Shown: positions 56,921 through 64,000 of the stretch, piece by piece | Layout: each line of letters begins with the position of its first letter | Position numbering within the stretch: the first letter of the stretch is position 1 | Source: Sphingosinicella soli | Lineage (GTDB): Bacteria > Pseudomonadota > Alphaproteobacteria > Sphingomonadales > Sphingomonadaceae | Assembly: GCF_014199685.1 (NCBI RefSeq) | Contig: NZ_JACHNZ010000022.1 | Location: 1 to 64,000 of the forward strand | Reading direction: 5' to 3' | Length of the DNA: 64,000 bases | Notes under the pieces: generated by a model | Seen by the model: the letters and a program-made list of their open reading frames with translations, nothing else | What the model was told of the DNA's origin: nothing | Database searches by the model: none | Position numbers and translations under genes: made by a program

Positions 56921-57130
56921 TCAATCCGAAAGGACGCTTTCGACAGCCGCCAGCGCCTCGCCATCAACGCGCTCCATATCCGCAGCCCCGCGATCCATCC
57001 GATACAGGCCTTTATCCGCGTGGTAGCGCTGATGAACGCTGCTCGCTTGACCCGGGGAAACGGGCGACGGCGTGATGAGAAATGCGGCGGCAATAACGGG
57101 TGCCGTAAATGCTTGTACACGCAATTTCAT
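56921..57130 (-). CDS. possible small secreted protein, unknown
   Basis: 69-residue frame with a plausible signal peptide (KLRVQAFTAPVIAAAFLITPSPVSPG) and a charged mature part ending ALAAVESVLSD. No family recognised. It lies 110 bases before the SLBB gene on the same strand. Shine-Dalgarno is weak (CACAGG). If not real, 56812-57361 holds only the divergent promoters of the SLBB and MarR genes; the part 57180-57300 is AT-rich. Confidence 0.4.
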   Translation of the reverse strand: MKLRVQAFTAPVIAAAFLITPSPVSPGQASSVHQRYHADKGLYRMDRGAADMERVDGEALAAVESVLSD

Positions 57131-57361
57131 ACAATAGGCCTGTGCTTGGGGTCGGGACGTAATCCCGAACTCTCTTTACTAAATGGCGGTCCCCAACCGC
57201 GAGCTCGACTAATGCGCAAGTATTACGAAATCAAGTCTTTAAACAACCATTTCGGCCGGCTGTTGGGTTTTACAGTCGAAGTGTGACTCTGAAACCATGA
57301 CTGGTACGTATCGGTTTTTCACACCTTCTCCCGAAGCGCGATCCGTGCAAGATGCGTCAAT

Positions 57362-57856
57362 ATGGCTGACTCTTTTTTGCCGCCGTCACCGTTGTTCCTG
57401 CGCGAGGCCGAGGTCCGCCGGGGCATCGAACTTCTGTACTTCGGCTATTCCAGCCTGATCAAACACGCGGACGACAAGCTGGGGAGCACGCCCTATGGGC
57501 GAGCACATCACCGTTCGCTGTATTTCATAGCGCGGCAGCCGGGGCTCACCGTTTCCGAGTTGCTGAGGCTGCTCGACATCACGAAGCAATCGCTCGGACG
57601 GGTGCTCACCGACCTGCAGGACGGCGGACTTGTCGAGCAGAAGGTCGGTGAACGGGACCGGCGACAGCGGCGGCTGTTCCTGACCGATGCGGGCACGGCG
57701 TTCGAGCACGAACTCTTCGATCTTCTGCGACGGCGCATGGCCGAGGCCTATGCCGAAGCGGGGCAACAGGCCGTGGGCGGATTTTGGTCGGTTCTGCGCG
57801 GCCTGCTGCCCCCCGACCTGCGGGAGGCTGTCGCCGATCTGCAGCAGCGGGACTAG
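57362..57856 (+). CDS. MarR-family transcriptional regulator
   Basis: 164 residues, winged helix-turn-helix. Recognition part: HHRSLYFIARQPGLTVSELLRLLDITKQSLGRVLTDLQDGGLVEQ; wing: VGERDRRQRRLFLTDAG. N- and C-terminal helices for dimerisation. It is divergent from the SLBB export gene, across about 500 bases, so it may regulate the exopolysaccharide genes or itself. Ligand unknown. Confidence 0.9.
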   Translation: MADSFLPPSPLFLREAEVRRGIELLYFGYSSLIKHADDKLGSTPYGRAHHRSLYFIARQPGLTVSELLRLLDITKQSLGRVLTDLQDGGLVEQKVGERDRRQRRLFLTDAGTAFEHELFDLLRRRMAEAYAEAGQQAVGGFWSVLRGLLPPDLREAVADLQQRD

Positions 57857-57877
57857 GGTGTGGACGCATCGTTTTTT

Positions 57878-57916
57878 GCGGAAAACCGGTTCCCACTTTT
57901 CCGCACGATGCTCTAG
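57878..57916. repeat. dispersed alphaproteobacterial palindromic repeat
   Basis: GCGGAAAA (57878-57885) and TTTTCCGC (57897-57904) flank CCGGTTCCCAC, followed by ACGATGCTCTAG. Near-identical units are, to my recollection, scattered between genes in many alphaproteobacteria. It sits between the convergent marR-like and proC genes and may also act as a terminator. Confidence 0.65.
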
Positions 57917-58713
57917 CGCCCTTCGGCGAGTTCCTTCGACCTGCCGGCGGCGGCGCGAACGGCGGCGCGGACCAGTGCTGGAAGGCCGGGATCCGCGTCG
58001 AGCGCTTCGAGGCCTGCCTGAGTGGTGCCGCCCGGCGAAGTGACGGCGGCGCGCAGATCGCGGGGGCTGCGGGGGTCGGCTTCGGCGAGCGCGGCGGCGC
58101 CGACGACGGTGGCGCGGGCCAGCTTTTCCGAGAGTTCAGGCGGAAGACCCGCAGCTTCGCCTGCGGCGGCGAGGGCCTCGATAAAACGGAAGACGTAGGC
58201 CGGGCCGGAGCCGGAGACGGCGGTGACGGCGTCGAACTGGTTTTCGGCTTCAAGCCAGACGACTGATCCGGTGCGTGCGAAGAGTTGCTCGATCGACACG
58301 CGTGCGTCGTCGGAGAGGCCGTTTGCGAAGAGCGCGGTGACGCCCTTGCCGACTGCGGCGGGCGTATTGGGCATCGCGCGGACGGTGATCGCATCGCCGG
58401 AAAACGCGGCGAGTTCGGCAAGCATGGTGCCCGCCATGATCGAGATGACAATCGTTTCGGGCCCGACAAGCGCCGGGAGCCCCGCAAGCGCGGCCGGGGC
58501 CACCTGAGGCTTGACCGCAAGCACGACCACATCGGGCGGCGGCGCGCCCTCAGGCAACGCCTGGAAAAGCTCGACCTCTGCGGGAACCACCGGCGAACCC
58601 GGATCGACGACGACGACGGCTTCGGCGGCATCCGCCCAGCTCGCCAGCAGCGCGCTCCCCATGTTGCCGCAGCCGATCAGCCACAGCGTTCGAATTTTGT
58701 TCTCGTTCTGCAT
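57913..58713 (-). CDS. proC: pyrroline-5-carboxylate reductase
   Basis: Last step of proline synthesis. The 266 residues start with the dinucleotide fold LWLIGCGNMGSALLASW. Family motifs VVLAVKPQ, VRAMPNTPAAVGKGVTAL, VTAVSGSGPAYVFRFIEALA and the C-terminal LRAAVTSPGGTTQAGLEAL follow. The start ATG 58713 (MQNENK) is the only sensible one; the longer frame to 59085 is antisense to the lipoprotein gene. Confidence 0.96.
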   Translation of the reverse strand: MQNENKIRTLWLIGCGNMGSALLASWADAAEAVVVVDPGSPVVPAEVELFQALPEGAPPPDVVVLAVKPQVAPAALAGLPALVGPETIVISIMAGTMLAELAAFSGDAITVRAMPNTPAAVGKGVTALFANGLSDDARVSIEQLFARTGSVVWLEAENQFDAVTAVSGSGPAYVFRFIEALAAAGEAAGLPPELSEKLARATVVGAAALAEADPRSPRDLRAAVTSPGGTTQAGLEALDADPGLPALVRAAVRAAAGRSKELAEGR

Positions 58714-58818
58714 AATCGATGCGCTCCTTAACCGGGCATCGCGGCAACCGCAATCGCGACTTTCGGAACCAATGCGCCCGCCCATTGTTATGTGGGAACC
58801 GAAGATAAGGAGATCGCT

Positions 58819-59151
58819 ATGCAATCGAAGGTTTTTCGAGTCGCCACCGCAGCTGCGGCATTGACGGCTTTCAGCGCTCTTGCCGCGTGCAACAGCCCGA
58901 CTGAAGAGGCAGCGGAAGACCGCGCAGACGTTATCGAGGATCAGGCTGATATCATGCGCGACAGCGCGGACGCGCAGGCCGATCAGATGGAAGACGCTGC
59001 CGACAACATGGATCCGACACTGGACGGCATCGATTCGCCCGCTGAGGAGGCGATGGACAATCAGGCCGACGCCGTTCGCGAGCAAGGCGAAGCCAAGGCC
59101 GATGCCATGGAAGACAAGGCCGACGCCGTGCGCGACGCCGCCGACCAGTAA
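58819..59151 (+). CDS. heptad-repeat lipoprotein, unknown
   Basis: 110 residues. The signal peptide ends in the lipobox LAAC (Cys about 24). The mature part is highly charged with Ala/Asp/Glu heptads (RADVIEDQ-ADIMRDS-ADAQADQ and ADAMEDK-ADAVRDA), predicting a helical coiled coil. A short break (NMDPTLDGIDSP) separates two repeat blocks. It resembles Lpp-like or spacer lipoproteins only in general form; function unknown. AAGGAG (58807-58812) lies 6 bases before the ATG. Confidence 0.85.
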   Translation: MQSKVFRVATAAAALTAFSALAACNSPTEEAAEDRADVIEDQADIMRDSADAQADQMEDAADNMDPTLDGIDSPAEEAMDNQADAVREQGEAKADAMEDKADAVRDAADQ

Positions 59152-59171
59152 AGCTGCGGTCTCTACTTTTT

Positions 59172-59210
59172 AAAAAACCCGGCGCCGCACCTGCGGGCCG
59201 GGTTTTTTTT
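59172..59210. terminator. bidirectional terminator
   Basis: AAAAAACCCGGC (59172-59183) pairs with GCCGGGTTTTTT (59197-59208), a 12-base stem with T-run. It serves the lipoprotein gene and the convergent oxidoreductase gene. Confidence 0.92.
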
Positions 59211-59215
59211 CGTGC

Positions 59216-62200
59216 TCAAGCCGCCTGTCGAAGCGCCTCGCCGGGCCATTTCGCCCAAAGGGCCGCCGCCCGCGCGGCGACTTTTTTCGAAGCCTCTTCC
59301 TTCACCGGACCATAGCCGCGCACATCGAGCGGCAACGCGGCAAGGGACGTCGCAAGGCCGATATTGTCGGCACGGAGACCCGCGATCAGACGATCGAGAT
59401 CGGCTTCGAAGGCAGGGATCGCTTCGCGCTCTTCCCTGCGCTCCTGCGAATATCCGAAAATGTCGAACGGCGTGCCGCGCAAACCCTTCAGCTTCGCCAG
59501 TATCCTGAACATCGGCATGATCCACGGGCCGAATTCATATTTCTTCGGACGTCCGGTACGCGGATCGGGCCGCGCGAACAGCGGCGGCGAAAGCTGCACC
59601 TTCATCTTGTAGTCGCCGCCGAACTGCTGCTGAATCGCCGCTGCAAAACGCCCGTCGGTGTAGAGCCGCCCGACCTCGTACTCGTCCTTGTAGGCCATCA
59701 GCTTGTAGAGCGACCGCGCCGCCGCCTGCGTCAGACACTCGGAATCGGGTTTGGCGGCCTGCTCTGCTGCGCGCACATCGGCGATCCGCTGCGCATAGCG
59801 CTGGCCATACGCCGCGTCCTGATAGGCCGTGAGATCCTTCACGCGGCGGGCGATGAGATCGTCCAGCGTTTCGGAAAGCGGCTCCGGCGCGGGGCCCTTC
59901 GCTTCCTCGACCATCGCCATCACCTTGTCCGGCCGGTGCGCGAGCATCCGCCCGAGCGCGAAGGCGCGCTTGTTGAAGGGAATGGCGACGCCGTTGAGGT
60001 CGATCGCCGCATCGATGCTGGCGAGCGCCAGCGGAACAAGCCCCTGCTGCCACGCATAGCCGAGCATCAGCATGTTGGTGCCGATGGCATCGCCAAGCAG
60101 TGCGGTGGCGATCTCGTCCGCCTTCACGAAGGTCGTGGCGTTCGGGTTCGCAGCCTTGCGGATCGCCCGCTCGATGGCGGCGTGCTGGAAATCGAGATCA
60201 CGGTCGCGCACGAAATCGCTGACCGGCGAGATGTTCGCATTCGCGACCACCGCTGTGCGGTTCGGCAGCATCAGATTCTGCGCAGCCTTGTCCACCGCGA
60301 CCACCGCATCGAAGGCGAGCACGAGATCCGCGGACCCCGCGATGATGCGCGGGCTGAGCAGCTGATCGCTGCGATCCGCGAGGCGGACGTGGCTGTAGAC
60401 CGCCCCGCCCTTCTGCGCGAGACCGGCCATGTCGGCAGTTGTCGACGCCTTGCCTTCCAGGTGCGCGGCCATGCCGAGCAGCGCCGAGATGGTGAGCACG
60501 CCGGTGCCGCCGATGCCGGTGACGAAGATGTTGTAGCCGTGGCCGGGCGCATTCAGCGCCGGCTGCGGCACCTCCGACAGATCGACATCCGCAGACTTCG
60601 CCTTTTTGATCTGCGCGCCTTCCACCGTCACGAAGCTCGGGCAGAAGCCCTTGAGACAGGAGAAATCCTTGTTGCAGCTCGACTGGTTGATGCGGCGCTT
60701 GCGGCCGAATTCGGTCTCCACCGGCTCCACCGACACGCAGTTCGACTGCACCGAACAATCGCCGCAGCCTTCGCAGACGGCGGTGTTGATGAACACGCGG
60801 CGATCGGGATCGGGGAACTTGCCCTTCTTGCGGCGGCGGCGCTTTTCCGCCGCGCAGGTCTGGTCGAAGATGATGACCGTGGTACCCTTGGTGTCGCGGA
60901 ACTCGTTCTGGATCGCGGGCAGATAGTCGCGGTCCTTCACCGGCACGCCCGAGACGGTCTCGCCTTCATAGCGCGACATGTCCTCGGTGAGGACGACGAC
61001 TTTCTTCGCGCCTTCGGCAAGCATCTGCGCGGCGATCTGGCCGACCGAAATCTCGCCGTCATGCTGCTGGCCGCCGGTCATGGCGACGGCGTCGTTGTAG
61101 AGGATCTTGTAGGTGATGTTGACGCCCGCCGCGATCGACTGGCGCACGGCGAGACTGCCGGAATGGAAATAGGTGCCGTCGCCGAGATTCGCGAAGATGT
61201 GCGGCTCGTCGACGAACGGCGCCTCGCCGATCCACGGCACGCCTTCCCCGCCCATCTGCGTGAAGTTGCCCGTCTCGCGGTCCATCCACATCGACATGAT
61301 GTGGCAGCCGATGCCGGCCATAGCGCGACTGCCTTCGGGCACCTTGGTCGACGTGTTGTGCGGGCAGCCAGAGCAGAAATAGGGCGCGCGCTTGGTCGGC
61401 GGCGTATAATTTTCCGACGTCTTCGCGCGCTCCTCGAAGAAGGCGAGGCTGGCGCGGATGCGATCGGTATCGTGATACTTCTGCATGCGGCTGGCGACGA
61501 CATGCGCGATCATGCCGGGGGTCAGCTCGTTATCGGGATTGAGCAGCCACTCGCCCTGCTCGTCCTGCTTGCCGACGATGCGCGGGCGCACGTCCTCGCG
61601 CCAGTTGTAGAGCTGCCAGCGGACCTGATGCTCGATGAATTCGCGCTTTTCCTCGATGATGAGGATTTCCTCCAGCCCCTCGCAGAACTGGCGGATGCCG
61701 TCCGGCTCCAGCGGCCAGGGCATGCCGACCTTGTAGATGCGAAGGCCGATGTCGCGCGCGACCGCCGCGTCGATGCCGAGCGCGTCGAGCGCCTCCATCG
61801 TGTCGGCATAGGCCTTGCCGGTGGTGATGATGCCGAAGCGGGGCCGCGGCGTATCCCACACCGTGCGATCGATGCCGTTCGCCTTGGCGAAGGCCATCGC
61901 CGCGAAGCCCTTGTAGCGCTGCAGGCGGGTATCTTCCTCGCGCCAGATATCGCCTTCACGGATGCCGAGACCGCCTTCGGGCATTTCGAAATCACCCGGC
62001 ATGATGATGCGGCGCTGTTCCTTGGCAAGATCGATCGTCGCCGAGGTTTCGACGGTATCGGCGGTCGCCTTGAAGCCCACCCACGTGCTGGCGAAGCGCG
62101 ACATGGCAATGCCGAGAAGGCCGTATTCGACATATTCGTCGACGCTCGCCGGGTAGAGAAACGGCACGAAGGCGGCGAGGAAATTATGGTCCGACTGGTG

Positions 62201-62671
62201 CGGCAGCGTGGAGGACTTGGCGCCGTGATCGTCGCCCACAATGGCGAGGACGCCGCCGTGCTGCGAGGTGCCGGCCGCGTTCGCGTGCTTCAGCACGTCC
62301 ATGGCGCGGTCGAGCCCGGGGCCCTTGCCGTACCAGATGCCGAACACGCCATCGAACTTGCGGTGCGGATTGAGCCCGACGTGCTGCGTGCCCCACACGG
62401 CGGTGGCGCCAAGCTCTTCATTGACGCCGGGGACGAAGCGGACGTCCTGCGATTCGAGAAGCTTTTTCGCGCGCCAGAGTTCCTGATCGTAGGTGCCGAG
62501 CGGGGAACCGCGATAGCCGGAAATGAAACCGGCGGTGTTGAGGCCCGCAGCGCGGTCGCGCGCCTTCTGGATGAGGGGAAGCCGGACCAGCGACTGAACG
62601 CCGCTCATGAACACACGCCCGTCTTCAAGCAGGTATTTGTCGCTGAGCGTGACGGCAGGTTTCGTGGACAT
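59216..62671 (-). CDS. fused indolepyruvate ferredoxin oxidoreductase
   Basis: 1151 residues, IorA and IorB on one chain. Oxidatively decarboxylates aryl 2-oxoacids to acyl-CoA. The N-terminal pyrimidine-binding part has GFISGYRGSPLGTYDQEL; the TPP part has CSGCPHNTSTKVP and GDGTYFHSG. A 2[4Fe-4S]-type segment has CEGCGDCSVQSNC. The gamma-type domain starts FVTGIGGTGVLTISALLG. A C-terminal DUF6537-like region ends the protein. Probably catabolises aromatic or branched amino acids. Start MSTKPAV chosen because GGGAGA lies 8 bases upstream. The region 62672-62868 holds no gene. Confidence 0.93.
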   Translation of the reverse strand: MSTKPAVTLSDKYLLEDGRVFMSGVQSLVRLPLIQKARDRAAGLNTAGFISGYRGSPLGTYDQELWRAKKLLESQDVRFVPGVNEELGATAVWGTQHVGLNPHRKFDGVFGIWYGKGPGLDRAMDVLKHANAAGTSQHGGVLAIVGDDHGAKSSTLPHQSDHNFLAAFVPFLYPASVDEYVEYGLLGIAMSRFASTWVGFKATADTVETSATIDLAKEQRRIIMPGDFEMPEGGLGIREGDIWREEDTRLQRYKGFAAMAFAKANGIDRTVWDTPRPRFGIITTGKAYADTMEALDALGIDAAVARDIGLRIYKVGMPWPLEPDGIRQFCEGLEEILIIEEKREFIEHQVRWQLYNWREDVRPRIVGKQDEQGEWLLNPDNELTPGMIAHVVASRMQKYHDTDRIRASLAFFEERAKTSENYTPPTKRAPYFCSGCPHNTSTKVPEGSRAMAGIGCHIMSMWMDRETGNFTQMGGEGVPWIGEAPFVDEPHIFANLGDGTYFHSGSLAVRQSIAAGVNITYKILYNDAVAMTGGQQHDGEISVGQIAAQMLAEGAKKVVVLTEDMSRYEGETVSGVPVKDRDYLPAIQNEFRDTKGTTVIIFDQTCAAEKRRRRKKGKFPDPDRRVFINTAVCEGCGDCSVQSNCVSVEPVETEFGRKRRINQSSCNKDFSCLKGFCPSFVTVEGAQIKKAKSADVDLSEVPQPALNAPGHGYNIFVTGIGGTGVLTISALLGMAAHLEGKASTTADMAGLAQKGGAVYSHVRLADRSDQLLSPRIIAGSADLVLAFDAVVAVDKAAQNLMLPNRTAVVANANISPVSDFVRDRDLDFQHAAIERAIRKAANPNATTFVKADEIATALLGDAIGTNMLMLGYAWQQGLVPLALASIDAAIDLNGVAIPFNKRAFALGRMLAHRPDKVMAMVEEAKGPAPEPLSETLDDLIARRVKDLTAYQDAAYGQRYAQRIADVRAAEQAAKPDSECLTQAAARSLYKLMAYKDEYEVGRLYTDGRFAAAIQQQFGGDYKMKVQLSPPLFARPDPRTGRPKKYEFGPWIMPMFRILAKLKGLRGTPFDIFGYSQERREEREAIPAFEADLDRLIAGLRADNIGLATSLAALPLDVRGYGPVKEEASKKVAARAAALWAKWPGEALRQAA

Positions 62672-62868
62672 AGGTCGATTCTCCCTCAATAGGTAAGCCA
62701 TACTGCCTTAACCGCCGTCGCGCAAGAAAATTACAACGCGTTCAGGCCCGGTTTTTGGACGATCCGGGCATCGAAAGGCGAAAATTGAGGCAGATCGTGC
62801 TAAACAAACCTCTCCTTTGAGCAGAGTTTTTCGACGACGCGGGCAAAACGCCGACTGAAAGGCAGATT

Positions 62869-63204
62869 CTAGCGACTTTGCATGTTCACGGCCGCGCCCG
62901 GCATCCGCACTTCAAGTTCAGGCATATCCGCCGCTGTGTAAAGCTGGCAGGCCAGCCGGGAATGGCGCGATGCGCCCCAGGCGAAATCGAGCATGTCCTC
63001 TTCTTCGACGCTCGGACGCGGGAGCAGCGCGGCGTGCCGCTCGGCGACGATGACGTGACAGGTGGAGCACGCCATCTGCCCCTCGCAGACGCCTTCCAGC
63101 GGCTGATCGTGCGTCTGGGCGATCTCCAGCACACGCTCGCCCGGTTTCGCATCAACCTCGACGATGCGGGAACCATCGGCGGAAATGAAGCGCACCAGCG
63201 TCAC
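62869..63204 (-). CDS. 2Fe-2S ferredoxin (adrenodoxin type)
   Basis: 111 residues, GTG start overlapping the cysteine desulfurase stop (GTGA). The cluster ligands are in CEGQMACSTC plus the late Cys of RLACQLYTA. VRFISADGSRIVEVDAKPGERVLE is the usual N-terminal beta grasp. Given its place behind a NifS-like desulfurase, a role in Fe-S assembly (Fdx-type) is likely. Confidence 0.93.
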   Translation of the reverse strand: MTLVRFISADGSRIVEVDAKPGERVLEIAQTHDQPLEGVCEGQMACSTCHVIVAERHAALLPRPSVEEEDMLDFAWGASRHSRLACQLYTAADMPELEVRMPGAAVNMQSR

Positions 63205-64000
63205 GCCGCGCTCCTCCGCTGGAGCAGAACAGCATCGCCGATCATCGCGGCGGCGGTCCGCACATCGTCTTGCGTCGTAAAACGCCCCCATCCGATGCGC
63301 AGGCTCGCCTTTGCCTGCGCGCGGGACAGGCCGAGCGCTTCCAGAACATGGCTGTGGCGTCCCTGCGCGCTTGCGCACGCCGCGCCCGACGAAATGGAAA
63401 TGCGGCGCAGATCCGCGATCAGGCGATCCCCATCCAGCCCTTCGAAGCGGACATTCATGTTCCCGCGCCAGCGCTGCGCCGTGCTGCCGTTGATGGCATG
63501 CGGCACGTGCAGCGCCGCCAGAAACGCATCCCACAGCGCCTCCACATGGGCGGCATCCTGCGCGATGCCTGCGCAGGCGATCTCGGCGGCCTTGCCGAAG
63601 CCGACCGCGAGCGGCGCCGCGAGCGTGCCGGAGCGCAGGCCCCCGCCCTCCTGACCGCCGCCGTGCATCTGCGGCTCCAGATCGAGCCCGGGGCGGATGA
63701 CGAGCGCGCCGATGCCTTTCGGGCCGTAGACCTTGTGCGCCGACAGGCTCATCAGATCGATGCCGAGCGCGTGCATGTCGAGCGGAACCTTGCCGAAGGC
63801 CTGCGCGGCATCGCAGTGGAAAAGCGCATCCGCAGCGTGCGTCATCGCCGCGATTTCGGCGAAGGGCTGGATCACGCCGATCTCGTTGTTGACCGCCATC
63901 ACCGAGACGAGCGCGACATCGGGACCGAGCGCTGCCCTGAGCGCTGCGAGATCGACGAGGCCGTCCGCGCCGACGCCGAGCACGGTGAGGGAAGCGCCTT
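63201..64000 (-). CDS. cysteine desulfurase (NifS/IscS class), 5' end outside window
   Basis: Partial gene; 266 codons of the C-terminal part are visible. PLP enzyme that takes sulfur from cysteine. Seen: VMAVNNEIGVIQPF, FHCDAAQAFGKVPLD (PLP Asp), SLSAHKVYGPKGIGALV (Schiff-base Lys) and SSGAACASAQG (catalytic Cys loop). The visible end ISSGAACASAQGRHSHVLEALG resembles the NifS branch more than E. coli IscS. Coupled to the downstream ferredoxin gene. Confidence 0.93.
   Translation of the reverse strand, partial: GASLTVLGVGADGLVDLAALRAALGPDVALVSVMAVNNEIGVIQPFAEIAAMTHAADALFHCDAAQAFGKVPLDMHALGIDLMSLSAHKVYGPKGIGALVIRPGLDLEPQMHGGGQEGGGLRSGTLAAPLAVGFGKAAEIACAGIAQDAAHVEALWDAFLAALHVPHAINGSTAQRWRGNMNVRFEGLDGDRLIADLRRISISSGAACASAQGRHSHVLEALGLSRAQAKASLRIGWGRFTTQDDVRTAAAMIGDAVLLQRRSAA

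Noticed and set aside
57020-57286. 88-codon plus-strand frame before the MarR gene
   Set aside because: No SD, no signal or domain; the composition changes midway where it enters the AT-rich promoter region.
59936-62692. 918-codon open frame on the plus strand
   Set aside because: Antisense to the indolepyruvate oxidoreductase; low-complexity Arg/Asp/His composition typical of GC-rich shadows.

Overview
The window reads as a chromosomal segment of a GC-rich alphaproteobacterium, most likely a member of Sphingomonadales. The evidence is the serine palmitoyltransferase/sphingolipid locus, the HTH-fused RibB with a degenerate RibA half (RibBX type), the bifunctional Rsh next to rpoZ, the COQ9, DUF2155-mlaD-NDUFA12 and CBP3-DUF177 gene pairs, and a tandem GGGGTCCCT-type repeat. 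No plasmid, prophage, CRISPR or IS signature was seen. The species assignment is inference.

Layout. 0-9.7 kb: lepA; a sigma54-promoted PEP-CTERM protein; a pseudouridine synthase/NadR-kinase pair with a collapsed pnuC remnant; then rpoZ and the tightly overlapping rsh-pyrE-pdxJ-acpS-lepB operon. 9.68-10.23 kb: a DUF559 nuclease gene framed by structured palindromic repeats. 10.2-16.5 kb: FKBP isomerase, rpsU, COQ9, Fur-boxed feoAB, ssb, DUF177/CBP3 and bamE. 16.5-24 kb (minus): the proton-pumping pyrophosphatase, thiL, and the riboflavin set ribD-ribE-ribBX-ribH with nusB. 24-35.8 kb: gltX, nadE, plsY-dprA-aat, DUF2155-mlaD-NDUFA12, DUF192, a double cold-shock protein, the CoxG-XdhC-MocA molybdenum set, and recX.

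35.9-49.5 kb is the most interesting part. It is a sphingolipid supercluster: fatty acyl-AMP ligase, CerR-like reductase, dedicated ACP and serine palmitoyltransferase on the plus strand; a convergent operon of DUF2141 protein, diacylglycerol/ceramide-kinase-like protein, an unrecognised protein and a metallo-beta-lactamase-fold protein; then an LptF/LptG-like permease pair, a Wzx-like flippase, a di-iron lipid hydroxylase and a GNAT-type candidate bacterial ceramide synthase. Together these could activate a fatty acid, condense it with serine, reduce, N-acylate, hydroxylate and phosphorylate or otherwise decorate the ceramide, and move it to the outer membrane.

49.6-57.9 kb: tRNA-Gln, then exopolysaccharide genes (WecA/MraY-like transferase, UDP-glucuronate epimerase-like protein, YdcF, nucleotide-sugar dehydrogenase, a large SLBB export protein) and a MarR regulator. 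57.9-64 kb: proC, a heptad-repeat lipoprotein, a fused indolepyruvate ferredoxin oxidoreductase, a 2Fe-2S ferredoxin and a cysteine desulfurase cut by the window edge.

Two genes (acpS and the MBL-fold gene of the sphingolipid locus) appear to need unusual start codons. Stretches without genes are short; the longest (about 56.8-57.36 kb) holds only one possible small secreted protein.
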